Of a stretch of DNA of 64,000 nt, positions 26,537 to 37,915 are shown in pieces. The DNA is from Tillus elongatus (taxonomy: Eukaryota > Arthropoda > Insecta > Coleoptera > Cleridae). The notes under the pieces are model-generated. The model worked only from the letters and a program-made list of their open reading frames with translations. It was not told where the DNA came from and searched no databases. Each line of letters opens with the position of its first letter. The first letter of the stretch is position 1. Both the position numbers and the translations under genes were made by a program. The stretch spans positions 59,705,968 to 59,769,967 of the forward strand of contig OZ023269.1 of NCBI GenBank assembly GCA_964006375.1, read 5' to 3'.

Positions 26537-27228
26537 CCTCCTATCTCGTCTTCAGCCACATTCATTCTTTCCATGACACCCTGGCATTTTTCTTGCACTT
26601 TGGCCTCTACTTCGTCATTTACTTTCAGTATCAGCTCCTTTCTCACCTCTTGCACACTTTTCTCTAATTTCTGCGTTAATTTCTTCTCTATATTATCCAA
26701 TCTCACATTCACTTGCCTCATATTCTGCTCTTGTTCAACAAATTTCTCAGTCATACTTTCTTTTATCTTGTTTATATTCTCCTCTTGTCTTTCGAACCTG
26801 TCATTCATATTTTCATTTATATCTTGCTTTAGGCCATTTATGCTTTCATTCATTTTCTCATTCATAATTTTATTGCTTTCATTTATATTATTTACATTCC
26901 GCTCTTGTTTGTCCATTTTCTCATTTATATCTGTATTCATACTATTTATGCTCTGCATTAATTTCATCAACATTTCATTGTTATTGTCAGGTTTTTCTTT
27001 TGTCGTATTTGTGTCGTCTACCTTACCTAGATCGGGTGTCTGTTCTTCTATTGACGTTTCTCCTCCTGTTTGTACCATTCCTTCTGCTTGTTCTTCCACA
27101 TTTTCACCAACTTCTTGATCATATCTTCTCTCCTGATCTATTTCCATACTTTCCTGCTGTTCATGTTCTCTTTCGTCTCCCCTGTCCTGTCTGTCCTTTG
27201 ACGTGGTCATTTTTCTTCCCCTAGGCAT
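26537..27228 (-). pseudogene. Element A copy 2: N-terminal gag segment, coiled coil
   Basis: Counterpart of 10989-11680, starting at ATG 27228. It is a charged N-terminus followed by long heptad-like repeats, cut by the LTR of element B. One visible residue change from copy 1 is Gly to Arg at about position 20. The primer binding site follows at 27356-27373 on the minus strand. Confidence 0.85.
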
Positions 27229-27374
27229 TTTCTCGACTTCCTTATTATGTTTTGTTTATTTATTTATTTTTTTTAATTTATTTTACTCGTGGACCTCGAA
27301 AGCTCCCACGTTTAGGCGACAATTGATATAGAATGTTATTTACAGACTTCCGAAGCCCTCACGTTTGGTGCCAA

Positions 27375-27429
27375 TTGTTATATTTTTGTAATAAGCTATG
27401 GATTTTAACTTTAATTTAATATATAGAAT

Positions 27430-27524
<95 letters not shown>

Positions 27525-28898
27525 GTTTTTTTTTTTATATTTTAGGTATCTTAGCTTTAACTTTTATTTTCCTGTAAAGTTTAGTGAAATGTGTTGTAAA
27601 TGTTGTTATTATGAAATATATGTATTTGTGTATGTAACTTACACCTGGATGTACTCAATGTATTTTTTTTATTTTTTTTTACCTGTTTAACACACAGAAA
27701 ACAACCAATAACATATATGAACTGCCTCTCACCTCAGGGAGCTTAGTAAGCAAGTGGGTTCAAGTCCCCTTTGGTTTTTTTTTTTTTTTAATTTTTCGAA
27801 ATATTCTGCACTATCTAATTTCAGTTCTTTCCTCCCAAATACTCATATATGTATAAAAGAACCCAAAATAAGGCAAAGGTTTCAGATGATCACCAAACTT
27901 GAATATTTATTACAATTAAAGAACAAATGACAAAATTCTAATGCTACTTACTATTTTCAATGTATTTTTTTGTTTAATTTAGAGCTCTTTCTTATGATAC
28001 TCCCCCCTTAAAAGTTATAGGCCTGTATTTCTTGCTTAAACTTTTTAAAATTACCTATACATATATAAATACAGATCTTTTCAAACTATGTACTACACGA
28101 GAGCGACATCTACTGGCATCTGCTTGGCCTAGCGATTCAATGTATAGTTTATACACGTAGTCAGTAGATGATTTTCGGTTTCGGCGATGATGTGATAATG
28201 GACGTTACGGCTGAGAGATGTCTCTACAGATATCTCAATATTATTGATGGTAGAAGGTGAAACAAAGATGATGGCTTGAATGTTTGCCACACTCTGTTGA
28301 AGTTGCAGATATATCACATAAATAAGGTGTCTTATTACTCACTTAGTTTTCCATCCCCTGCAAAGTTGCCCTGCTCTGAAGTTCCACGTTGTCTGTGACC
28401 AGTGACGCCTGTTTTTCCTCAACCTGTTTTCAAACTTTTTTCCAAAGATTTTTTTATTTATTTTTCTAATACCAAAAATTTAATCAATCTAAACTTTTAA
28501 GCAAAATTTCCCCGTCTTATATTTTAATCCAAATTGTCCCATATAATAATTTAATGACAATTTCAATCTTTTTTTATCTCAAAAATTTTCAATCTGATAT
28601 TTTTATCAAATTTTTCCCCTCTGTTTATTCTTTTTCATACGTAACCAGCGTAACTAATCAAAAAACTGTTATCTGCCTGCTTGCAAATCAAGATTATAAC
28701 AAATTTTTATACAACAATCATCTTATTATCATTATCTCTAGGGATACCTAAGTTGAATTGTTGTTAGTCAATGAGAGAATAATTAACCTAACTATAATTT
28801 TAGTGTCAGTTTGACGTCTGTCCTAAATAAAAAAAACAGCTGACTTAAACATAGGTTATGACATGACATTTCTTACCATTTAACACTCAAATTTTGAC
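27375..28898 (-). other. Non-coding DNA next to element A 5' end, copy 2
   Basis: Duplicate of 11827-13392 with no coding region. It holds the (TA)n tract at 27432-27521 and the same tRNA-like B-box piece near 27765. It is probably the element A 5' LTR, by position. Confidence 0.4.
27432..27521. repeat. (TA)n microsatellite
   Basis: About 90 bp of TA; the length variant of 11884-12015. Confidence 0.95.
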
Positions 28899-29169
28899 AT
28901 CTTACTATTCTTAAAGCTAACAATATCCTTAATTCTAACAATAACATCTTAAATTACTTAACAGCTATCAAACAATAATACCTTAAACTATCTAATTAAA
29001 CTTGTCATACATTTACACCTGCCTTGCCTCCTTTTAATACATATATATCTGTAAAATTTAGTATCTCCCTGTCTTACAGTGCAAAAACATTGCATACACC
29101 AAAGGTAAGTTGTTGTTTGTGTATATGTATGTGTATATATGTATATGTGGCCCCCTTTAGTAACCATAT

Positions 29170-29171
<2 letters not shown>

Positions 29172-29245
<74 letters not shown>
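29172..29245. repeat. (TA)n tract left of the TIR transposon
   Basis: About 74 bp of TA ending exactly at the transposon terminus CGCACCCC. Confidence 0.95.
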
Positions 29246-29247
<2 letters not shown>

Positions 29248-29278
29248 CACCCCGGCAAGAACAGTGACACAACTCAAA
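29246..29278 (+). repeat. Left terminal inverted repeat
   Basis: CGCACCCCGGCAAGAACAGTG, then A, then CACAACTCAAAAA. It pairs with 32900-32932 in inverse orientation with 3 mismatches. Confidence 0.9.
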
Positions 29279-29596
29279 AATGCAGTATTTGAGAAATAAC
29301 AAATAAAAGAAAACTACAAAACTCATATTGAAATAGTATAAGATCCTTTTAAATTTCAAGTAGTTATTTTTGGTAGTAAATTCAATTATAATCTATAGAA
29401 TAATATCATGGACCTGTAAATCAGTTTTTGTTAAATATGTGGTGTTACCAGGTCAGGTTAGGTCAGGTCTCTGAGTTATGTCACTTTTCTTGCTTTTCTA
29501 AAATCAGTTGTTCTTTGTTGTGACCCCTTGAGTAATACTTATGTCACTTTCCAAGCCAACTTAATTAGAATAAAAGAAGGAAGTTTAAATTAAGTG

Positions 29597-29602
29597 CTTT
29601 AT
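29597..29602 (-). terminator. AATAAA polyadenylation signal of the transposase gene
   Basis: Minus-strand AATAAA about 50 bases after the transposase stop (29653). The segmental duplication break lies at this same spot. Confidence 0.5.
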
Positions 29603-29652
29603 TAGCTTATTTAAAATACAAAATATTACATGAAAATAAAGTAGTACACAAT

Positions 29653-32184
29653 TTATACAAACATCGAGTCATAAATGGGCTTATACAACGTGGGAATACT
29701 TTTTGCTGAGATAAGTGATTCAATATGAGCTTTCTTTATGGCAGAAATCTCCATTTTTTTCTTATATGCCGGAACGCACTTTATTGTAGAGATGCTCTCT
29801 TGCCTTCTCCTGGTATTATTGACATTGATCTGCCCATAATCTTTTTGTTCGTATGTAGTTTTCACAAAAATAATGCCGGGATCAGTCTTCTGCACTTTAA
29901 ATACTTTTAGTTCGCTAGTTTTTATTTGTTCGTTGTTTGATGTTTTGTTAAAATTTGAACCTATCTGTTCAGAGAGTTTTTTTAAGTCGACAAAATCCTC
30001 GTAACTCAATTCTGTTACTTTATACGGATTTCCAGTTTTCCTGGCAGACCGAATTAATCTGACGTAATCGGTAGGAATATAGATGGGACCCGATTTAAGA
30101 GCTCTTTTAATTGACTTCTCTATGACAGAGTGCACATTGTCTCCTTCATTTTGTGTGTGTCCCCTGATCAAAAATTTATGTGTGATCGATATGATTTTAA
30201 ATTTTTGCACAGCGTACAGATACATGCCCATTATGAATTTGTTCTTTTGCTGGCCACAACAATTATCGGAGTAGAAAACAATTTCAAGGTTATCGTCGTT
30301 TCTGGTGTTAGCTTTTTCTTCTAAGTATTTCAGAATGCAAGTGCCGATTTCTATTGCACCTCGATTTCCTTGACCTTCATGCCAAAAAAAGCACTCGACT
30401 TTATCTGACTGAAGTTCATTTATAGTTAAGTTGTAGCTGTTGATTTTGCTTTTATAATAAAAGGTAGACGTATCTCCTCTTGGTGCTGGCAGCACCGCTT
30501 GGAGATCGTAAGTGGCGACTATAATTTTTCCTTCGCTTTCTTTTGCCTTCTTTTTGTCCTCTTCTTTTTCTGCTCTTGACAAAACTTTCTCCTTCAAATG
30601 TTTATCATATTTCTCTTGTATCGCTTCTTTTTCTTCTACCCTTGCGTTGTTATACGAGCTGCATAAGTCGCACTGATCTTTTTTGGGGGTGAAAAAAGAG
30701 ATGTTAAAATTGGTATTGAAAATTCGGGAGTACATCGTCAGATTTGCAAACGGAAGGTTTTTTTCAATGCACTCGTTTTTGTAGTCACGGTGTAAATCAG
30801 CCAGGCTTTTTCCACCCTCTATAAACTCCCGAGTAGTTTGCGCGCGCAGGTAATGACTGTCAATTCTTGGGATAGTATTAATATGAGCAACAACACCATC
30901 TTTTATTGCAGAATCTACTTTAAAGTGGTGTCCGTGTTTACCTCTTAGATCTTCTTGAAGAAATCCTTCGTTTAATTTGGTTACTACAGTTCTAATAACT
31001 CGGTTGTTGATGTCCAGCGTGGCCATAAAGAAAAATTTGCAAACACGTACGTTTACTTCGTTGATTACGAAATGGAATGCATGGTTACATTGGCGCCTAC
31101 TTCCTTCTTTTTTGTACTGATACTGAGGTCTAACGGCGGTCATACTTCTACAAATAAATTCTCGTTGGGATTTAAGACCCTCGAGTGACCAGTAATTTTC
31201 AAATATTTCGGGCCTTTTATTTTCTTCTATTTTGCTTGAACATTTTAGCTTACATTTTTCACCACACGCTGGCCGTACCTTTCTTGCCTGCATTTCTGTT
31301 TTGCGAATTGATGATGATGTATAAGGTTTTCCAGCATTTCGGAGAAATTTTGCTTTAGTCTTCTTCCACTCAACTGGATTGGCTTTCCTTTTCTTACCTT
31401 TTCGCTTATTATCTGTTTGGGTATTGTCTGATTCGGCACCTTCTGTCTCGTTAGTAATAATATTCTCATTCTCTTCCAATCCTGATGACTCGGACGTGTT
31501 TTCAGAATAAGGAGATGATGTATAATGAAAATCTGGATCTATGTCTGAATCATCTGCACTTTCATCTAATGATTCTTTTTGTTGTGGACTTGGTTTAACC
31601 CGTTGGAGCCTCAATCGCATTGTATGCAGATTTTCAACACACTGCCATTTAGAATGTGATTCTTTATCTTCTGGTACTGTGTCGTTGTTCAATTCCGTCT
31701 CTTTCGTGGCACTTTCTTGTTCTGTGGTTTCTTCTTCACCGTACTTTGGTCTAAAATGTGTTGTTTGATCTTCCTGTACTATCACTTTGTAAAACTCCGG
31801 CACTTCAATCACATTTTCTTGTCCTTCGCTTTCTTCTATATTATTCTCTTCATAAATCTGACTTTCGTCGTCGTTTGTCTCAGTTTGCAGACTTTTTTCG
31901 CCGAGGTCTCTGTTAGGTTTCACGCTTTCTAAAGTGTTCTCCACTTCACCAATCAAGCAGGTTTCTTCGACTTCCATGTCAGAAGTTTTAAATTTTTTGC
32001 TTCCTTCCTCGTTTTTTAATTCACAACTCTGCCCACTTTTCGGGATTTTCGTGGAGATTTCAGACACTAGACACGTATGTTTCAATTGCTGAAAGTCTCC
32101 ATTTAGTCCTTTTTCAATTTCAGCAGCAGCAGCAATAGCAGCTGCTAGCATTTTTCTACCTCGGTATCCTTGCTCTGGGTTCAT
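29653..32184 (-). CDS. Putative transposase of the TIR element
   Basis: About 843 codons, start chosen at ATG 32184 (MNPEQGYRGRKML). The open frame reaches 32211 but without an ATG there, and TTGTTGTAG just upstream could be a splice acceptor. Residues 1-270 are acidic and low-complexity (DESADDSDIDPD), then a Lys/Arg-rich stretch (KRKGKKRKA), then a Cys-rich patch (ACGEKCKLKC) and CDLCSSYNNA. The C-terminal half has three blocks with conserved-looking acidic residues: ATYDLQAVLPAP, IVFYSDNCCGQQKNKF and RGHTQNEGDNVHSVIE. Spacing and context suggest an RNase H-like DDE/D core. Similar SDNC-GQ-KN proteins are common and uncharacterised in insects. The function is inferred from the TIRs, not demonstrated. 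Confidence 0.75.
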   Translation of the reverse strand: MNPEQGYRGRKMLAAAIAAAAEIEKGLNGDFQQLKHTCLVSEISTKIPKSGQSCELKNEEGSKKFKTSDMEVEETCLIGEVENTLESVKPNRDLGEKSLQTETNDDESQIYEENNIEESEGQENVIEVPEFYKVIVQEDQTTHFRPKYGEEETTEQESATKETELNNDTVPEDKESHSKWQCVENLHTMRLRLQRVKPSPQQKESLDESADDSDIDPDFHYTSSPYSENTSESSGLEENENIITNETEGAESDNTQTDNKRKGKKRKANPVEWKKTKAKFLRNAGKPYTSSSIRKTEMQARKVRPACGEKCKLKCSSKIEENKRPEIFENYWSLEGLKSQREFICRSMTAVRPQYQYKKEGSRRQCNHAFHFVINEVNVRVCKFFFMATLDINNRVIRTVVTKLNEGFLQEDLRGKHGHHFKVDSAIKDGVVAHINTIPRIDSHYLRAQTTREFIEGGKSLADLHRDYKNECIEKNLPFANLTMYSRIFNTNFNISFFTPKKDQCDLCSSYNNARVEEKEAIQEKYDKHLKEKVLSRAEKEEDKKKAKESEGKIIVATYDLQAVLPAPRGDTSTFYYKSKINSYNLTINELQSDKVECFFWHEGQGNRGAIEIGTCILKYLEEKANTRNDDNLEIVFYSDNCCGQQKNKFIMGMYLYAVQKFKIISITHKFLIRGHTQNEGDNVHSVIEKSIKRALKSGPIYIPTDYVRLIRSARKTGNPYKVTELSYEDFVDLKKLSEQIGSNFNKTSNNEQIKTSELKVFKVQKTDPGIIFVKTTYEQKDYGQINVNNTRRRQESISTIKCVPAYKKKMEISAIKKAHIESLISAKSIPTLYKPIYDSMFV

Positions 32185-32284
32185 AACGAATCTACAACAA
32201 ATAAATTTCAAGCTACATTATTGATGTTTATTTCCTAGAGTAATATTATTCGAAATTACAAGGTTAGGTGACTACAATGTGAGA

Positions 32285-32620
32285 CGTACTTTTGAATTAA
32301 GAAAAGTGACAACACAAAATACCGATATTCTAAGTCAGGAAAAGTGAGACAAGTCGAAATAAAACAATACAATAACATACATTTAGAGATCATTCATTCA
32401 AGAAAAGTGATACAAACACTGACCGTCTCCATCAGGAAAAGTGGCACAAATCGAAATAAAACGGTACAAATCAATAGATATAGTGATAATTGATTCAAGA
32501 AAAGTGACATAACACAAAACACTAACACTTTCAATCAAGAAAAGTGGCACAAATCGAAATACAACGGAACAAGAAAATAGATTTAGGGATAATTGATTCA
32601 AGAAAACTGACACTTTTATG
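32285..32620 (+). repeat. Subterminal TIR-like motif array of the transposon
   Basis: At least seven diverged copies of CAAGAAAAGTGRCACAA at about 32297, 32337, 32399, 32432, 32498, 32538 and 32602. They resemble the TIR core CAAGAACAGTGACACAA and are inverted relative to the right TIR. Mirror-image copies (GTCACTTTTCTTG) occur inside the left end near 29480. They are likely transposase binding sites. Confidence 0.65.
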
Positions 32621-32899
32621 CTTATGACAATATCAAAAATTATATTTCACTTACCTTACTGCACGAAAACTGTCACAACTCGAATGTTACGCTTTTCTTG
32701 ACCGACAACATGCGCACCTTCTTGTAACAACACTGAAGTGACACTGTTCTTGCAGTGATGAACGTGAATTAGCCTAAGAGTAAAACTGACACAACTGCCT
32801 CCTAGCGGATAGATTAGGACTTAGAGATGTGTCATTTTTCGTGCACGTGGGGATACAAAATACGCATTCATTGCTGTTATAAGCTCAGAATTCGTATTT

Positions 32900-32930
32900 T
32901 TTGAGTTGTGACACTGTTCTCGCCGGAGTG

Positions 32931-32932
<2 letters not shown>
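32900..32932 (-). repeat. Right terminal inverted repeat
   Basis: On the minus strand it starts CGCACTCCGGCGAGAACAGTG. See the left repeat at 29246. Confidence 0.9.

Positions 32933-33011
<79 letters not shown>
32933..33011. repeat. (TA)n tract right of the TIR transposon
   Basis: About 79 bp of TA directly after the TIR. Confidence 0.95.
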
Positions 33012-33014
<3 letters not shown>

Positions 33015-34306
33015 ATATAAAAATTCAAACTGACCCCGGATATGAGTTCTAGTGGTCCTAGTTCGCGCTCATTTGAAAAAAATTTTGCAGTGTCACCATC
33101 GATACCTCTAATTTTTCTCAATAAAAATTCACAAAAAATGAATGTAATTTGATTATCTAAAATAAATTGATTTTATTGTGAAATATATAATAAATTATAT
33201 CATCTATTATTTTACATGATACACCAAAATACTGCCTAATTATATATTAATTGGAAATGTCAAAAGGGACACTCATTGCAGGTTTTCATTGGTCATTTTT
33301 CCATAATTAAAATATATAAATTGCAGCGTTATGGTAGTGAATTTTCATTTTAAAAAATTCATCAATATATAATCAGTAAAAAAAGATTTATTTTCCATTT
33401 GTATGAAAAAATGTTTCCTACCACAATATAATTAAAGCCTTTTTTTTTATAAACAATTGTCAATATTTTTTAATTCAGCTTCTTATTGAAAAGTTGACTG
33501 ATATCACAGCAGAAAAAAATATGGGTTCTAGGGGTCCTAAATAAATTTGCAAAGTCTCACCATCGATACCTCTTTATTATTGAATTTTTTTTCCATAAAA
33601 ATTCACTAAAAAAAGAATGTAATTTAATTATCTGAAATGAATAGGTTTTTTTGTGAAATATAATAATTAGAAAATATATAATAAATTATATCATCTATTA
33701 TTTTACATGATGCACCAGAAAAAAATGTACACCAAAATACTGCCTAATTATATATAAATTGGAAATGTGAAAAAAACACTCGTTTGCAAGTTTTCATGAA
33801 TTATTAAGTTTAGTTTTTTGTATAAATGTAGTCTCTAATGAACAAATATTTCCTAGATGGTCATTTTTCCATAATTATAATATATAGATTGCAGCGTTAT
33901 GGTACTGAATTTTCATTAAAAAAATTTGTCAATAGAATCAGTAAAAAAAAAGATTTTTTTCCATTTGTATGAAAAAATGCTTCCTACCACGATATAATTA
34001 AAGCCTTTTTTTTTATAAACAATTGTCAATATTTTTTTATTCAGCTTCTTATTGATAAGTTTACTGATTTCACATTAGAAAAAATAATTCGTCTGCGAAA
34101 CTAAATACGTTATATTTAGCGTTTAAAACAACCTTCATAAAACTCTTTTTTTTTATGATTACAACTGAATTTCTCCTAGAAGATTTCAGAAGCCAAAGCG
34201 AGAAATGTTAATTAAGAGAATTTGTAAAAGTGTTGCCAAAGTATAATACTTTTTTGCATAAAAAAATCTATAAAAAATATGCAAAGTCAACATGTTTTCT
34301 AGAAAC

Positions 34307-34311
<5 letters not shown>
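33012..34311. repeat. TA-bordered repeat with two tandem segments
   Basis: Starts AACATATAAAAATTC and contains ACTGACCCCGGATATG and TAGTTCGCGCTCATTTG. These recur inverted at 54440-54515, also next to a TA tract. Inside, 33035-33490 and 33520-34080 are diverged direct repeats sharing GGTCCTA, CACCATCGATACCTC and TTATATCATCTATTATTTTACATGAT. No coding potential is seen. It is probably part of the same family as the hairpin-ended element at 54379. Confidence 0.6.
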
Positions 34312-34380
<69 letters not shown>

Positions 34381-34409
34381 TATATATATATATATATATT
34401 CATATATAA
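34312..34409. repeat. (TA)n microsatellite, interrupted
   Basis: A TA tract broken twice by TTCA. Confidence 0.95.
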
Positions 34410-35407
34410 TCTTAACCTGGAAATGATTACCATAACGCACTTTCTGCGTCAAGAAATTTATATCTTAAAAATTTTTTAAAAGAGAGTAGACTCCTATAAC
34501 TCAGATCTCAGACTTAATTATATATGTATATATTTAGGTGTGGTGACAAATTAAATTTATTTTTTATTTTTTTAACAATACCAAAACAGACTTTCTGCAT
34601 CAAAGCTACTACAAATGTTTTACTATTAGCCAAATGTATGCTTTTTATTAAAAACATACTTAGAATTCACTACATAATAGACTGTTGAAATTGTGTCTCA
34701 GGGTAAGCAATGCTTTGTTTGTAAAATATAATGTATAATGTCAATTAATAATATAATTAGCTATAAAAACTTACAAGATTTAGACGTTCTCTAACACTTA
34801 CATATTCTAAACATTCTAACTACCGAACTACCGTTTTTTATTTTTTTGGTTTTTCTAAAATATGTGCCTTGGTTAATAAGAAAACCAAGTTTGAACGCGG
34901 ATGTCAAAAACCATACTGATCTGCATTACATATTGTAATCTATACAATGTACCATTTCACCTGTTGCGGCTGCATGATTATATCATATCTTAAACCTGTA
35001 ATTAGGGTTACCAGCATTATTATGTAAATGCCTTCTGCAGTTTATTAAATTATTGGGTCTGAAACCAAATTTGCATAAGTGTATTCAGAGGTATTATTGA
35101 AGTACTTTCCAGATGCATACGTTTAAATAAAGACATATATTTATATAATATTTATTTATACTACACAAATAGATTGATTTCTAATTAAAGAAAATGCAAA
35201 AACACTGTGTAAACTAATACATTCAAAATGCGAATACGGTTATTTACATAAACATACAAAATTATTCTAATAAAAACACTTTTTCCTATACGTATAGCTG
35301 AAAACTAGATTACACTTTGTACATGATCTTGACGTGATCTTCAATGAAGTGCTGCTAATGTCTTGTTAACACTGTTACAAATACTTAAACACACTGAAAT
35401 CACGGCA
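34410..35407. other. No feature seen
   Basis: AT-rich sequence without a convincing ORF, repeat end or RNA gene. A minus-strand AATAAA near 35150 could belong to the candidate exon at 35408. Confidence 0.3.
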
Positions 35408-35766
35408 TCATTTATATTCTACGATTCGTTGACCATTGCTTATATGAATAACAATCCTTTGTTGATTAGCTTGACATTTGCTTAAGTAATTTTGGATGAT
35501 TTTTGAAAAGTATTTCTTATGGCTAAAGAAAAAATATTGACAACTAGATTGCTCCATGTGATATATAAAGCCGCATTCACACAGGGCACCAAGCTGGAAT
35601 TTTTTAACAGCTGTTAAAAGTCGAATATATCTGTCAGTTAGATGGATCCAGTCGCTGTCTGTTTCATACATTGTTCTTAATGATACAATTGCTTCTGTTA
35701 ACTTCTTTTTATGTTTTCTAAGACCTCTTCTATTGAACTTTGAGACGTACTGCTTACATGCTCCAT
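35408..35766 (-). CDS. Candidate terminal coding exon of an unrecognised gene
   Basis: An open minus-strand frame of about 118 codons extends from a possible splice acceptor near 35766 (TTTACAAG) to a TAA at 35408. The translation has normal amino acid composition: a basic helix-like start (FNRRGLRKHKKKLTEAIVSL), a hydrophobic amphipathic middle (WIHLTDRYIRLLTAVKKFQL) and several Cys residues. No transposon motif is present. It has no assignable family. It may be a host exon, a TE fragment or chance. Confidence 0.3.
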
Positions 35767-35805
35767 CTTGTAAATATTTTAATCACTTTATTACATAAAA
35801 ATTTT

Positions 35806-35833
35806 AACTGACTACTACTACTACTACTACTAA
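35806..35833. repeat. (CTA)n trinucleotide repeat
   Basis: Eight to nine ACT/CTA units. Confidence 0.85.
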
Positions 35834-35929
35834 TACTGTTTTAGCATCTTTTTCAATACTAAATTACTCGAACTATCTCCCATTCACATATATAATAGAA
35901 ATTTCAAGGACGAATTTGTTCAAGGTTAT

Positions 35930-36010
35930 ATCTCATAATATGGCCTTGGAATATGACCTTGACGTCGGCCTTGGCTCTGTCCTTGGCCTTGACGATGGCC
36001 TTGACCTCGC
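35930..36010. repeat. CCTTGRC-type imperfect minisatellite
   Basis: About nine diverged copies of GGCCTTGAC/GTCCTTGGC in a row, GC-rich against AT-rich surroundings. Confidence 0.6.
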
Positions 36011-36547
36011 TCACTCACTCCTCCGTGTTTCAGAACAGACACTAACTACCTACTGATAAACGTTTATTTGCCAAAAAGATAGACGTAAATAGATGCATAT
36101 AAACGTATATAATTATAGTCGCGAAAGGTAATACCTTGTGTGCGACTTTACAACAGTAATAAAGAACATTAACAAACACAACCAGTACTTTATGTTTTCC
36201 AATACTTATTAATGTCCTATACAATACATAGTCATAAATTAACAACACTATAGCTCAAATCCCACTGTAAATGACAAAAAACCATAATATGACACATCAG
36301 TTCAGGAACAATATCAAATCTATCCTTACAGTATACATTACTTTCAAAGTTTACAAGCTCAACGCTAACATCTACAACATGTGTTACCTCAACCCAAGCA
36401 AACAGGGTCGTCAACAGAGCCAAAACCACCCAACAAAGCCCACAGACTCCATCACCATTGCAGCAGACATCCCTGCATACCCTGCGTATGTGGTATATTC
36501 TCAATCTCTCTCCTCTTTCTCCTCTACACACTATATCCCTCTTACAT

Positions 36548-37880
36548 TCACATCACCCATGTAATCATCTCACACATACAATATTTCTCTCTCTCTCTCT
36601 CTCTCTCCTTCACACACACACACACACATACATACACGCGCAGCAACACACAACCGAGCACGCAAACACATTTTTTCTGAGTTGGTTCCATGTCTATATT
36701 AACAAACGAATGAATCTCCCGTCTAGGAGCCTTCATAATATATTCTTTCACTTCTCTCTTGAATCGTCTCAAAGTATTAACAGTACGTATGATTTCCGGA
36801 AGGATATTGAACATTCGAGGTTTTTGATAGAGATACGAACTCTGACTTACTGCCTTCTGCATACGAGGGACAGTAATATCCTGCTTGTATATCTCATGTT
36901 GTATGGATACGTGGAATACCCTTTTTCTTCGGAGAACTGTCTTGTCACACATCTAAAGAAAAAATAATTGCCTAGCATACATAATGTCTGATTCCGCGTA
37001 AACGGCATCACTTGGGTATGGCTTATGCATAATTATCTTGGGTATATGCTTCTACGCCACATTTAGATCATTTAAATGTACACCCCACCAACCTACAATT
37101 CATATGTAATATGGGGTTCTACTAACGCCCGGTAAACTTGTCTCAGTCTGTTAAAATCTAATATCTTTGATATCTTTGATGTCAAAATAATACTGTCGAA
37201 AAAATACTGTACTGCGAACGAATCTTAGTAATAAAATGCATCTGGTTGTGCCACCTCTTATTGTTATCGATGTGGACACCCAGATTCTCAACTGTTTTCG
37301 CTCTCAGCACTTTCAAACATGTACCCCTGTCATTTGTGCTTATCTCCTCAAACTGTGACGTAGAAGGAAAATGGAACGAAAACTGTCTTATCAACATTAA
37401 CTTTTAATTTTCTGTTTTTAGTGTTTACGTCTTCCAATTTACCAATTCTTTTTTTAAAGTGTTCTATTTCTAACAAAATCCTAGCCTCACTTGTCTCGAT
37501 AACACACCTTCTTTCTCGTCTACTGTTTGCTACTTCTTGTATGACTTGTATCAATGTTTATCAGTTGTATGCACTGCCGTGTATGCACACCTTTAACCAA
37601 ATTCTTATCAGCCAGCAAATCTATCTTTGATAGATGTCAAAATAATACTGTCGAAAAAATACTGTACTGCGGACGAATCTTCTTAGTAATAAAATTCATC
37701 TGGTTGTACCACCTCTTATTGTTATCGATGTGGACACCCAGATTCTCAACTGTTTTCGCTCTCAGCACTTTCAAACATGTACCCCTGTCATTTGTGCTTA
37801 TCTCCTCAAACTGTGACAACCCCGTTACGTAGGAGGAAAATGGAACGAAAACTGTCTTATCAACATTAACTTTTAATGTG
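36548..37880 (-). pseudogene. LINE ORF2, RT thumb and C-terminal region, with internal duplication
   Basis: 37637-37819 and 37182-37397 both encode the segment FEEISTNDRGTCLKVLRAKT plus NLGVHIDNNKRW (the usual NLGV-ID-W block after the RT palm). Between them lies a stray ORF1 coiled-coil piece (EARILLEIEHFKKRIGKLED). The last part, 36548-36952, encodes the typical LINE tail with RMFNILPEIIRTVNTLRRFK. Several frameshifts and stops make it non-functional. Confidence 0.75.
36583..36632. repeat. (CT)n and (CA)n simple repeats
   Basis: TCTCTCTC run followed by CACACACA, at the 3' end of the LINE below. Confidence 0.85.
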
Positions 37881-37915
37881 TTTTCATCTTTCCCAGATCC
37901 TCGGCTATCTTTCCC

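Larger units (their letters stand above)
14116..29597. repeat. Segmental duplication, copy 2 (copy 1 is off the left edge to 14115)
   Basis: Positions 18921 onwards repeat position 1 onwards in the same orientation (offset 18920; 15548 after a 3372-bp deletion; 15506 and 15482 after TA-length differences). Identity is near 99 percent by eye over more than 10 kb, including the element B insertion and its stops. The copies join at 14115/14116. Confidence 0.85.
29246..32932 (-). mobile_element. Autonomous-looking TIR DNA transposon of about 3.7 kb between (TA)n tracts
   Basis: The ends are inverted repeats: the left starts CGCACCCCGGCAAGAACAGTG, and the right, read on the minus strand, starts CGCACTCCGGCGAGAACAGTG. 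They match at 30 of the first 33 positions by eye. Both outer sides are pure TA, so the target duplication cannot be delimited. It carries one long intact minus-strand ORF and arrays of a motif related to the TIR. The superfamily is not certain. Confidence 0.85.

Noticed and set aside
36232..36564. Overlapping 97-99-codon frames on both strands
   Set aside because: No motif, low complexity nearby and no support for either strand.
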